20,414 nucleotides of DNA from CAZFLY01 sp964519995 (lineage in GTDB: Bacteria > Planctomycetota > Phycisphaerae > Sedimentisphaerales > Anaerobacaceae): contig CAZFLY010000052.1 in assembly GCA_964519995.1 (NCBI GenBank), positions 1 to 20,414 on the forward strand, in the 5' to 3' direction. The notes under the pieces are model-generated. The model was not told the origin of the DNA. It saw only the letters and a program-made list of their open reading frames with translations, and ran no database searches. This document shows positions 13,600 to 20,414 of this stretch, in pieces. Position numbers and translations under genes: made by a program. Position 1 is the first letter of the stretch; each line of letters opens with the position of its first letter.

Positions 13600-15336
13600 C
13601 TACCTCGATGAGTGAATTGTGAGTCTCCTGACTCTACCCGATTGTGCCAGAACCAGCACTATTATGGACACGATTAAACATGCTACACAACAGAAATCTA
13701 ACCATTGTCCATGTCTGCTGAAGAATGTTACTCTTTTATCTATCGGCATTTTATCAACAAACCATCCAGCTATACCCTGTCTGTTCATAGCTTCAGTTGG
13801 GAAATCGGCACTTGCCGAGATATAACCATCGTGTATTCGCCCCAGCGAGTCGATAAGGCAGCTTATTCCCGTGTTGACGCTTCGTACAATGGCAAGTCTA
13901 TTCTCAACAGACCGGAAAGCGCAGACAGCCGCGTGCTGGGTGAGCTCTGTGCTTGGCAGGACTTTTCCGTCTTTGAACCGTACGAACCAGCCGTCGTTGC
14001 TTATGTTCACCAGCCAGTGAATTCTTTTTCGCCCCTGCTCATCCATAGCGAATCTTCTGGTCATGGCCGGGATGGTATCTTCATAGCAAATAATTACGCC
14101 GAATTTGTAGGTATTCGGCTGCACAGATTGCCTTGTGGTTATTTCGAATATCGTATATTCGCTGCCTGCGCCGAGGGAATAGTCATAGTTGTAGGGTGTG
14201 CATTTCATCAAAAAATTGTATAGAGGTCTGAAGGTATTGCGAAAAGGCAGATACTCGCCGAACAATACGAGGTGAATTTTATCGTATCGTTTATTGTACT
14301 GTTGGCCGGCGGGGGTGTAGAGGAAAGCGGAGTTATGCTCTACAAGAGAGATGTCCCAATAGCTTTCCGGCTGAATGTTTGCTCCATAGCTGCCGACGAG
14401 CACGTAGGCTGTTTCCCTTGAATGTTCACGCAGCGCTTTGTCGAAGACTTCGTAGTTCTCGGTAGGGGACAGGAATGGCCAAACGTCTGGATTGAGAGTT
14501 GCCTGGACCATAGTCTCAGGCCAGATGATCAGTTCGGCGCCGGCTTCTGCTGCGGCTTTGCTACTCAGCATAAGGTCGTCAAATATCTCTCTATCTGCCT
14601 GAAAGGTTCTTTTGACTGATTGCGGTACATTTGACTGCAATGATGCAACTAATGGACCGGTCTCAATGAATTTATCTGATTGTTCTATTCTCCATCGCCC
14701 GTAAACAAAAGTAGCAACCACCGCTATGCCCACCAGTCCTGTTTTAATAAGATTGCTAATTTTGAAAATATTTTTGAAGCGTTGAGCATCAAGTATCAAT
14801 TCTGCGAGCAGTCCATTCACCATTGCTATCAGGAATGAGACTCCAGCAGCGCCAAATATGTCAGCTATCTGGATGATTGTGGTATTCTGGAACTGGCTAT
14901 GTGCGAGGAATCGCCAGAAGAATCCGCCCAGAAAAACGCCCTGTAGTCTTTCTGTTCCGACGACCAAAACGGGTACAGCTAAAAAAAGTGGAATCTTTTT
15001 TACTATACAGTAACGGATAGTAAGTGCAAGGATGGGCCAGAGTAACGCCGTGTAGACGCAAAAGGCAGCCCAGCCTAGGACTGTTATAGGAAAAACCCAG
15101 TAGAGATTTCCCAGCCAGTAAAGAAGTGAGACTGTGTAGGCTATAATTGCAAGACGCTTGGGCTTTGTTTGTGGCGAACAGGCAAGAATAAACGGCACGA
15201 ACGATACCCATGCTAAGGGCCACCAGTTTACCGGCGGCTGAATCACCGTCAGCATCAGCGCCGTAAAAGCCAGTGATAGCGCTGACTTTACTGCCTCACC
15301 TCCTTCAAGTACTTTGGCATTTTTAAACTTTTTCAC
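13600..15336 (-). CDS. lnt: Apolipoprotein N-acyltransferase
   Basis: Lnt adds the third acyl chain to the N-terminal cysteine of lipoproteins at the periplasmic face of the inner membrane. The 578-residue product has about six N-terminal membrane segments up to residue about 212, a nitrilase-like periplasmic domain, and a last membrane helix about 547-565. The catalytic triad fits: E274 (IIWPETM), K353 (YDKIHLVLFGEYLPF) and C417 (GVIICYED). E361 and E419, along with NISNDGWF, are also conserved features. It starts at a GTG that overlaps the TGA of the 73-residue gene as GTGA, pointing to translational coupling. No Shine-Dalgarno precedes the GTG, though GAAGGAGGTGAGG lies a few codons inside. 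It is slightly longer than the 510 or so residues of the enterobacterial enzyme. Confidence 0.95.
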   Translation of the reverse strand: MKKFKNAKVLEGGEAVKSALSLAFTALMLTVIQPPVNWWPLAWVSFVPFILACSPQTKPKRLAIIAYTVSLLYWLGNLYWVFPITVLGWAAFCVYTALLWPILALTIRYCIVKKIPLFLAVPVLVVGTERLQGVFLGGFFWRFLAHSQFQNTTIIQIADIFGAAGVSFLIAMVNGLLAELILDAQRFKNIFKISNLIKTGLVGIAVVATFVYGRWRIEQSDKFIETGPLVASLQSNVPQSVKRTFQADREIFDDLMLSSKAAAEAGAELIIWPETMVQATLNPDVWPFLSPTENYEVFDKALREHSRETAYVLVGSYGANIQPESYWDISLVEHNSAFLYTPAGQQYNKRYDKIHLVLFGEYLPFRNTFRPLYNFLMKCTPYNYDYSLGAGSEYTIFEITTRQSVQPNTYKFGVIICYEDTIPAMTRRFAMDEQGRKRIHWLVNISNDGWFVRFKDGKVLPSTELTQHAAVCAFRSVENRLAIVRSVNTGISCLIDSLGRIHDGYISASADFPTEAMNRQGIAGWFVDKMPIDKRVTFFSRHGQWLDFCCVACLIVSIIVLVLAQSGRVRRLTIHSSR

Positions 15337-15554
15337 CGTCTGATACGAGGTAGATTACCAGCTTTACGCATCTTAAGCAGTTGGTCTGCAACTTCTTTTG
15401 AGGTAAAGGACTTAGCAGGGCTGAATTTTGTATTGAACCAATCGGTAAAATTTTGCAGGACAGTTTGGTCTTTTACTATCTGATCGCTTGGTACGTTGAA
15501 TTGTTTGTAATGTAACTTCAATTTCTCTCTTTCGTCATTTTGCCACTTTCCCAT
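15333..15554 (-). CDS. 73-residue paralogue of the adjacent methyltransferase's C-terminal tail
   Basis: It begins inside the 3' end of the methyltransferase gene (37-base overlap, another frame) with a strong GGAGG seven bases before the ATG, so it is translated separately. Aligned by eye with methyltransferase residues 261-330, about 18 of some 68 positions are identical. These include the leading KW, an LK...Y, the FTDxFN core and a closing MRK..L. The pattern W...L...Y...FN..F...V...L..MRK.G.LP resembles Myb/SANT-like helix-turn-helix modules, so DNA binding is a reasonable guess. It shares GTGA with lnt downstream. Either the tail was duplicated, or this was once the second module of a longer methyltransferase. 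Confidence 0.78.
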   Translation of the reverse strand: MGKWQNDEREKLKLHYKQFNVPSDQIVKDQTVLQNFTDWFNTKFSPAKSFTSKEVADQLLKMRKAGNLPRIRR

Positions 15555-16597
15555 AACGGAACCTCCGCATGCTTCTTTTGCGATGTTGCCAATATTGGAT
15601 GACCGCGCAGTGGGCCGAGTTTGGCACTTTTTCTCATTTGGATCAAGTGTCTTTTAATTTGAACCGGCTGAAGAGGATTTTGTGACGCTCCGATTCTTTT
15701 GTTGAATTTATCCGTGAACAAACTCAATAGCCCTGCGTCTTCTTGAAGTTGTTCAGTGGTAATCTTGTTTTCGTGATAAAGCCATTTAAGCTCTTGCTCC
15801 ATCTGCTTGGTCCATTTTTGCTCGGCTTCACCTTCCACTCCCAAATTCTTAGTCTTTTGAATCCGTTCACGAGATTCCTTGGCGTATTCGATCGAAAGCT
15901 CTGTTCCCGTAAATTTCCTGTCAAGCTTTGCAGCCGCGACGGCGGTCGTTCCTGAACCGCTGAAAGGATCCAAGACCCAATCACCTTCTTTGGAGCTTAC
16001 TCGTATGACTCGTGCAAGAAGACTTTCGGGCATTTGACAGGGGAAATCCATACGCTCATTGAAGGTTCCGCACACTCTGGGATACTCATCCCAGACGTCA
16101 TCGGGCATTTTACCTTCGGGGTTCGCTCGCTTATCTCGATATTTTTTCTGCCTATCGGAGATTATGCGTACAACATCATCGTTGAAGACAAAGTTCTTTC
16201 TATCCTTCACAAAATAAAGAATATGTGTGTGAGCGCGGGCGAATTTGTTTTTCATCTGCTGACCGAAGGTGTAATGCCAAATTATCCAGTTGCGCATGAA
16301 AAGGCCAAGTTCGTCTGCTATGATTTTCATATTCGCAGAATATTCATCGCCTATAGCTATATAGAAAGAGCCGTGCGGCTTCAAGACATGTTTGCAGACG
16401 CTCATCCACTGTTTTGTCCAGGCGATGTAGTTTTTACTTTTAATTTTATCATAGTACTTGTCGTACTTGTAGCCGATGTTAAATGGTGGGTCGGCAAAGA
16501 TAAGGTCAGCGAACGGCTCTTCGACCTTGCTCAATATCTCTATGCAGTCACCACAAATTATCTGGTCCCTTAGGGACTGGTTGAGGAACTTTTGCAT
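15518..16597 (-). CDS. Orphan beta-class DNA methyltransferase (N6-adenine or N4-cytosine)
   Basis: The enzyme methylates DNA using S-adenosylmethionine. The 359-residue product has motif IV first, FADPPFNIGY with DPPF at 36-39. A target-recognition region follows, with GTFNERMDFPCQMPESLL (about 177-194) matching the step that precedes motif I in such enzymes. The S-adenosylmethionine motif VLDPFSGSGTT is at 208-218. This order defines the beta class. DPPF is compatible with N6-adenine or N4-cytosine. An extra tail about 261-332 is similar to the next gene's product. No endonuclease gene lies nearby, and the flanking genes are envelope genes, so this is more likely an orphan regulator than a restriction partner. 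The ATG has no obvious Shine-Dalgarno. Confidence 0.92.
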   Translation of the reverse strand: MQKFLNQSLRDQIICGDCIEILSKVEEPFADLIFADPPFNIGYKYDKYYDKIKSKNYIAWTKQWMSVCKHVLKPHGSFYIAIGDEYSANMKIIADELGLFMRNWIIWHYTFGQQMKNKFARAHTHILYFVKDRKNFVFNDDVVRIISDRQKKYRDKRANPEGKMPDDVWDEYPRVCGTFNERMDFPCQMPESLLARVIRVSSKEGDWVLDPFSGSGTTAVAAAKLDRKFTGTELSIEYAKESRERIQKTKNLGVEGEAEQKWTKQMEQELKWLYHENKITTEQLQEDAGLLSLFTDKFNKRIGASQNPLQPVQIKRHLIQMRKSAKLGPLRGHPILATSQKKHAEVPLWESGKMTKERN

Positions 16598-16674
16598 ATC
16601 GATATTCTATTGCACAATCTTGGCTCTGCAAGATATAATTGGATGGGGCGGAGAGATAGAAAAGGGCAAGGCGT

Positions 16675-17322
16675 TTAATCCAGTTGTGGCTTGATTACTT
16701 TTTGTTCTTTGAATACCTTGCCGGTCAGGTAGTCGGTGAACGTGACCTTTACAGTCAACGACTCCGTAAACTCGTGGGCTTTGTCACTTACATCGAAGGT
16801 CAGTCTGTAGTTGAGGGTAATCAACGTAGCAAACCAGAGTTTCTTTAGTTCGCTTGGCTCAACCTTCCATCTGCCAAGTAAAGCCTCGCTCGCCTTGGGT
16901 GAATTCAGATCCCAGAGCTGCACATCAACAGCTCCACATGCCTTTATTATGTCACCATCCTCGTCTATCGGCTGAATATAGACGATCAGTTTTTCTTTTT
17001 TGCCGTCTTTGTCTTTATCATAAAAGTTAGTATAGCCGGTAATCTTGATTCTTTGGAGATTGTAGAGATTTTCGAGCTTATCCTTTGGTAAGCCGGACAA
17101 TACCTCTATTTGCTCTTTTAGTTGTTCGTTTTCAGCTTTGTATTGCTTGATCTCGTCTCTTAGACGTGTTGTTTCCTGCCTAAGGCTTACGACTTGTTCT
17201 GCAAACCCTGTTTTTTGTCGATCGGCACTTTCACAACCTGCACCAATTGTTAGCATAATACCTACCAACATGGTGAGTAGTGCGTTAAGTCTTATGCTTA
17301 TGTTTACCTTTTCACTCTTCAT
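16675..17322 (-). CDS. Lipoprotein with a short coiled coil, function unknown
   Basis: A longer frame reaches 17535, but the true start is probably ATG 17320-17322. From there the 215-residue product has a textbook lipoprotein signal (MKSEKVNISIRLN, a hydrophobic core, then IGAGC with Cys30), while the longer version would bury that signal inside clpP. GAGG lies three bases upstream of the ATG. After Cys30 come a coiled coil about 45-75 (RQETTRLRDEIKQYKAENEQ) and a C-terminal beta-rich domain about 85-215 with the sequence NFYDKDKDGKKEKLIVYIQP. I do not recognise the domain; it resembles uncharacterised secreted domains of planctomycetes, which is an impression only. The start overlaps the clpP stop by 11 bases, implying coupling. 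Confidence 0.85.
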   Translation of the reverse strand: MKSEKVNISIRLNALLTMLVGIMLTIGAGCESADRQKTGFAEQVVSLRQETTRLRDEIKQYKAENEQLKEQIEVLSGLPKDKLENLYNLQRIKITGYTNFYDKDKDGKKEKLIVYIQPIDEDGDIIKACGAVDVQLWDLNSPKASEALLGRWKVEPSELKKLWFATLITLNYRLTFDVSDKAHEFTESLTVKVTFTDYLTGKVFKEQKVIKPQLD

Positions 17323-17959
17323 TTTCCTCACTGCTTTTATTATGCTCTTTGATGATTTCGGGAGCCTTTTGCAGTATTTTATCAGCCAGCCCGTAGTCAA
17401 TTGCCTCTTGTGAATCAAGCCATAGATTTCGGTCACAGTCCTTTTCGATCTTTTCGGGGCTTTGACCCGTATGTTTGGCCAGTATGGCATAAAGCCTGCT
17501 GCGCAGCCGCAGTATCTCTTGTGCTTCGATATCAAGATCGGTGGCGGGGCCCTGAAGCACGCCGGGTATCAAAGGCTGGTGTAGGAGAATTCTGTTGTTC
17601 GCTAAGAGAAAACGTTTGTCCGATCTGCCGCCGGCCAATAGTAGTGCTGCCATACTCGCTGCCTGTCCAACACAATACGTTGCAACGTTACAACGCAAGA
17701 ATTGCATCGTGTCATAGACCGCGAGTCCAGCGGTGATGGAGCCGCCCGGCGAGTTTATGTAGAAATGGATATCCGTTTTGTTGTCTTCGTTGCTCAAGAA
17801 AAGCATCTGGGCGATAATCAAATTGGCGGAAGCATCATCGATCCCTCCACCGAGAAAGACTATTCGGTCTTTGAGCAGCCTCGAATAGATATCGTACGCA
17901 CGTTCGGTTCTACCGCTTTTTTCGATTACAATTGGCACCAAATTCTGATTTACACTCAT
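17312..17959 (-). CDS. clpP: ATP-dependent Clp protease proteolytic subunit, second paralogue
   Basis: ClpP forms tetradecameric chambers that degrade proteins fed by ClpX or ClpA/C. The preferred start is ATG 17957-17959, giving 215 residues. The frame extends to 18052, but that would overlap the first clpP and add a lysine-rich tail not seen in the family. Catalytic residues by alignment are S102 (GQAASMAALL), H127 (ILLHQPL) and D176 (DCDRNLW), with YINSPGGSITAG intact. The motif after the first strand is FLGGGIDDASAN rather than the usual FL.G.I.D..AN. No short propeptide is obvious. The gene follows clpP1 by 28 bases and its stop overlaps the lipoprotein start. A mixed ClpP1P2 oligomer is possible, as in mycobacteria and Listeria. 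Confidence 0.93.
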   Translation of the reverse strand: MSVNQNLVPIVIEKSGRTERAYDIYSRLLKDRIVFLGGGIDDASANLIIAQMLFLSNEDNKTDIHFYINSPGGSITAGLAVYDTMQFLRCNVATYCVGQAASMAALLLAGGRSDKRFLLANNRILLHQPLIPGVLQGPATDLDIEAQEILRLRSRLYAILAKHTGQSPEKIEKDCDRNLWLDSQEAIDYGLADKILQKAPEIIKEHNKSSEENEE

Positions 17960-17987
17960 ATCTCTAATTCCGTAGATCGTGTTGCGA

Positions 17988-18641
17988 TTACTTTTTATTG
18001 CTTTCCTTTTTATCTTTTTTCTCTTTGTCTTCTTCGTGCAGTACCTCATCAATCAAGCCGTATTCTTTTGCTTCTTCAGCGGTCATATATCGGTCTCTTT
18101 CGGTCTCCTCAGTGATCTTTTCGATTGACTGGCCGGTATGTTTAGCGAGTATCTGATTTATCATATCTTTGGCCTTGAGGATTTCTTTTGCCTGTATTTT
18201 GATGTCTGCTGCTTGGCCGCTGACACCGCCCCATGGCTGATGAAGCATGACTTTTGCGTGGGGAAGGGCGAATCGGCTACCCTTCGTGCCGGCAGCGAGT
18301 ATTAGCGCGGCTCCCGATTGCGCTCGACCAATGCAATACGTTGCTACGGGAGAGCCGACAAAGCGGATTGTATCATAAACAGCCATCGTGTCGTCGACAC
18401 TACCGCCGGGAGAATTGATGTAGAGGCTGATTTCACTGTTGCGCTTGAGATTGTCAAGATACAGCATTTTCATAATTACCTCAGCGGCTCGGGCGTAAGA
18501 AATCTCACCGATGAGAAAAACGATACGGTTTTCCAGCAGCATATCGTCCAGACTCATCTGGCGATAGCGCTGATAGGGACCATATTGATTATAAATCTCC
18601 AGATTATTCATGGCCTTTTTCATGGGATGTTCTATAGACAT
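17988..18641 (-). CDS. clpP: ATP-dependent Clp protease proteolytic subunit, first paralogue
   Basis: This is the more canonical ClpP, with 217 residues and the full triad: S109 (GRAQSGAALI), H134 (VMLHQPWGG) and D183 (ERDRYMT). YINSPGGSVDD and AAGTKGSRFALP are also typical. The N-terminus carries an extra segment (MSIEHPMKKAMNNLEIYNQY) that could be a propeptide, and the C-terminus ends in a lysine-rich acidic tail (KEKKDKKESNKK). The start ATG 18639-18641 has AAGGA nine bases upstream. It lies 33 bases after tig, the common tig-clpP arrangement. clpX, which usually comes next, is absent here and replaced by a second clpP. Confidence 0.95.
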   Translation of the reverse strand: MSIEHPMKKAMNNLEIYNQYGPYQRYRQMSLDDMLLENRIVFLIGEISYARAAEVIMKMLYLDNLKRNSEISLYINSPGGSVDDTMAVYDTIRFVGSPVATYCIGRAQSGAALILAAGTKGSRFALPHAKVMLHQPWGGVSGQAADIKIQAKEILKAKDMINQILAKHTGQSIEKITEETERDRYMTAEEAKEYGLIDEVLHEEDKEKKDKKESNKK

Positions 18642-18674
18642 CTATGTTTTCCTTCTCATAAAACCTGATTGTTG

Positions 18675-20066
18675 TCAATCGTTTTCCTTAGCCGATTTCT
18701 TGGAGGTTTTTCTGGTCCTTGTGGCTCTCTTGGATGGTTTTTTCTCCGTTATTTGGGCTGACTCAAGCAATTTGCTGATGCACTTTGTCTGGCGAATTTC
18801 TAATTTAAACTGCGCCAGAGACCCATCTCGCTGCATCTCCTCTCTCATTCTCTCCGGACGTTGTTCTCGCTGAATGGCTAACTGCGCAATATGGCCGTTC
18901 AACTCTTCTTCGTTCACTTCAATCTCAAGTTTTTCCGCTATTTTATCCATTATGAAGAATGTTTTTAGCTGCTGTTTTGCGTGTTCTTCACTGCTTGCTC
19001 GAAGCTGTTCCATCTGTTCGTCAATCTGCTCATGCGGCAGGCCTCTGGACAACAAGTTAACGTACTGTCTTTTAAGAACTGTTGTCGCTTGCTCTGCCAC
19101 TATGTCCAAAGGCAGGTCAAAGCTGGTATTGTCGAGTAGGTACTTGTATATCTGCTCAGCCATCTCGGTTCGCGCTTGGTTCTCCAAGCGGTGCTGCAAC
19201 ATATCGTGAACCTTCTGCCGCAGTTCCTCTTTGGTTTTCACGTCGAATCTCAGCAGGAAGTTCTCATCGAGTTCAGCAGGTTTGAGCCATTTTATGTCTT
19301 TGATTGAGATCTCGATTTCGACCTTCTTGCCGCGATAATCTTCTCTGAAATATGTCTTTGGCACTTCGACAGATGTATTCCTCGTGTCTCCGGTTTTGGC
19401 ACCGATTAGCAATTCATCGAGCTTCTCGACAGGGATCGCTCCGATAAATCCGTTTTTTCTTACATACATCTCGATGTTGTTAAGTTTTTCTTCTTCTTCC
19501 ACACCCTCAATTCTGAGGATAGCATCGCCGATGATTTGGTCCTCAAGTTCAACGTCTCCCTTCTCACGTGGCGTCCATACTCCCGACCATTTTCGCAACT
19601 GGTCAACTTCTTTGTCGACCTGTTCGTTTGTTACTTCAAGTTTTGTCCGCGTTACGGGTATGCCCTCAAGGGGCGGCAAATCAAATTCTGGACGCACTTC
19701 GATCTCGAAATCAAACTTAAAAGGTCCTTCGGCGGGCAGCTCTATTTTTTCAAAATCGATGTCCGGCTCTCCAAGTATATCCAGTTCGTTGTCCTTGATA
19801 GCAGCTTCGCTCGCCTCTGCCAGCAGTTTCAATTTGATTTGCTCGGTCGTTTCTTTGCCGAATCTTTTTTCCAGAAGTCGCCGAGGTGCCCGACCTTTCC
19901 TGAAGCCCGGCACTATAGCCTCTTTACGAAGATTTTCATATTGCTCGTCCGTAGCGCTTCTTATAGCCTCTTCAGGAATTTCTACGGCGACCTTTTTCTT
20001 GCAGGGACCTGCTGGTTCAATTGTCACGGTGTTTTTTGGAATTGTTGATTGTTGTTCTTCATCCAT
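18675..20066 (-). CDS. tig: Trigger factor, ribosome-associated chaperone
   Basis: Trigger factor docks at the ribosomal exit tunnel and shields new chains. The 463-residue product has the ribosome-binding domain with the signature GFRKGRAP at 54-61 (docking motif FRKGR). A middle domain about 165-265 and a long helical C-terminal chaperone domain about 270-430 follow. The middle PPIase domain looks weak: the usual GEEF-GG and aromatic active-site positions are replaced by an acidic stretch (EGVEEEEKLNNIEMYVRKNG), so prolyl isomerase activity may be lost. The C-terminus is a Lys/Arg/Thr-rich tail (KPSKRATRTRKTSKKS), unusual against the enterobacterial protein of 432 residues. The start ATG 20064-20066 has GGAG eight bases upstream. 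A terminator-like hairpin separates it from the upstream tRNA. Confidence 0.95.
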   Translation of the reverse strand: MDEEQQSTIPKNTVTIEPAGPCKKKVAVEIPEEAIRSATDEQYENLRKEAIVPGFRKGRAPRRLLEKRFGKETTEQIKLKLLAEASEAAIKDNELDILGEPDIDFEKIELPAEGPFKFDFEIEVRPEFDLPPLEGIPVTRTKLEVTNEQVDKEVDQLRKWSGVWTPREKGDVELEDQIIGDAILRIEGVEEEEKLNNIEMYVRKNGFIGAIPVEKLDELLIGAKTGDTRNTSVEVPKTYFREDYRGKKVEIEISIKDIKWLKPAELDENFLLRFDVKTKEELRQKVHDMLQHRLENQARTEMAEQIYKYLLDNTSFDLPLDIVAEQATTVLKRQYVNLLSRGLPHEQIDEQMEQLRASSEEHAKQQLKTFFIMDKIAEKLEIEVNEEELNGHIAQLAIQREQRPERMREEMQRDGSLAQFKLEIRQTKCISKLLESAQITEKKPSKRATRTRKTSKKSAKEND

Positions 20067-20103
20067 CTTGGCGCTCCTGCAGGTTTCTATTTGTCGTGAT
20101 AAA

Positions 20104-20192
20104 TAAAAAAGGCATCAGCCCGCATTTTTGCTTCGCTTGCCTCTGCGTCTCTCGTCGCAAAACAAGGCAGCAGGCAAAAGCGAGGCAGCAGG
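20104..20192 (-). terminator. Terminator-like repeat between tRNA-Gly(GCC) and tig
   Basis: Reading the minus strand, GCCTGCTGCCTCGCTTTTGC (20172-20191) can pair imperfectly with GCAAAAATGCGGGCTGATGC (20112-20131), and six T residues follow at once (20105-20110). The arrangement suits a rho-independent stop for the tRNA transcript. The exact word GCTTGCCTCTGC (20135-20146) also occurs at 6253-6264 inside the nested palindrome after ftsI, so the hairpin belongs to a dispersed family. Confidence 0.5.
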
Positions 20193-20361
20193 CTTAGCCA
20201 GGTCTTGGTATTTTTCGCCTGGTACCATCTCTGGCACGAGACTTTGGCGTACCGACGACCCACGCCTGACTACACTTAGCCGGTAACTCGCCGACACTAT
20301 GAAGGGTTTCGCAACGCTAAAAGCGTTTCTGCTGGAAACCATCCTTGGTACGACTTCCGAA
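20193..20361. other. Unassigned stretch next to tRNA-Gly(GCC)
   Basis: This 169-base stretch separates the tRNA from the hairpin repeat. A minus-strand frame crosses it but has no ribosome binding site and a low-complexity, basic product, so I do not call it a gene. I see a local AACGCTAAAAGCGTTT hairpin near 20312-20327 and nothing else. Confidence 0.4.
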
Positions 20362-20414
20362 AGCGGGCGATGAGATTTGAACTCACGACATTCACGTTGG
20401 CAACGTGACGCTCT
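20362..20414 (-). tRNA. tRNA-Gly (anticodon GCC), 5' end outside the window
   Basis: The 3' part is clear on the minus strand: anticodon arm TCACG-TTGCCAA-CGTGA with anticodon GCC, T arm GTGAG-TTCAAAT-CTCAT, and the acceptor strand CGCCCGC with discriminator T at 20362. The missing 5' acceptor and D arm lie past 20414. CCA is not encoded. It decodes GGC and GGU. Confidence 0.93.

Noticed and set aside
15518..15554. Programmed frameshift fusing the methyltransferase to the 73-residue protein
   Set aside because: A strong GGAGG seven bases before the internal ATG favours independent initiation, and I see no slippery heptamer. A sequencing or evolutionary frameshift cannot be fully excluded.
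17323..17535. N-terminal extension of the lipoprotein gene
   Set aside because: It overlaps clpP and would bury a clear lipoprotein signal peptide inside the protein.
17960..18052. N-terminal extension of the second clpP
   Set aside because: It overlaps the 3' end of the first clpP and adds a lysine-rich stretch not typical of ClpP.
20115..20342. 75-codon minus-strand frame upstream of tig
   Set aside because: It runs through the hairpin repeat, ends at a terminator-like T-run and has a basic low-complexity product.

Overview
The window reads as a chromosomal segment of a Gram-negative, lipoprotein-rich bacterium, most likely a planctomycete of the Phycisphaerae type. That placement is an inference from gene content and style, not from a marker gene. 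The supporting points are a reduced division cluster next to a full mre set, envelope proteins with coiled coils and no clear family outside such genomes, two adjacent ClpP paralogues behind trigger factor, and many short palindromic repeats at gene borders. Every gene looks like vertically inherited housekeeping DNA. There is no phage, transposase, CRISPR array or rRNA.

Left edge (1-874): the N-terminal 238 codons of proA on the minus strand run off the window. A compact AT-rich inverted repeat that looks like a divergent promoter separates proA from a plus-strand tRNA-Gly(TCC). Positions 875-1280 hold no gene I can support.

Plus-strand division block (1327-6049): mraZ, a 69-codon small gene, rsmH, a membrane-anchored double-LysM protein, a short FtsL-like bitopic protein and the transpeptidase ftsI. 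The usual mur/mraY/ftsW/ftsZ genes do not follow. The block ends at a large nested palindrome (6185-6348).

Minus-strand elongation block (12467 down to 6382): an inferred promoter and a structured leader, a coiled-coil membrane protein, a 52-residue membrane protein that is easily missed, then mreB, mreC, mreD and mrdA (PBP2). This block converges on ftsI. PBP2 contains an in-frame dispersed repeat that encodes VIASEAKQS.

Minus-strand block 16597 down to 12549: an orphan beta-class DNA methyltransferase, a 73-residue protein that looks like a free-standing copy of the methyltransferase C-terminal tail, apolipoprotein N-acyltransferase (lnt) and a HEAT-repeat lipoprotein. The genes overlap or nearly touch.

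Right edge (20414 down to 16675): a truncated tRNA-Gly(GCC), a terminator-like repeat, trigger factor (tig), two ClpP subunits with intact catalytic triads, and a lipoprotein whose start overlaps the second clpP.

Taken together, the window is devoted to septal and lateral wall synthesis (FtsI/FtsL/LysM and MreBCD/PBP2), lipoprotein maturation (Lnt with two lipoproteins) and folding or turnover of new proteins (Tig/ClpP). The most unusual items are the duplicated methyltransferase tail, the structured leader upstream of the mre operon, the two small uncharacterised genes, and the colonisation of gene borders and of PBP2 itself by short repeats.
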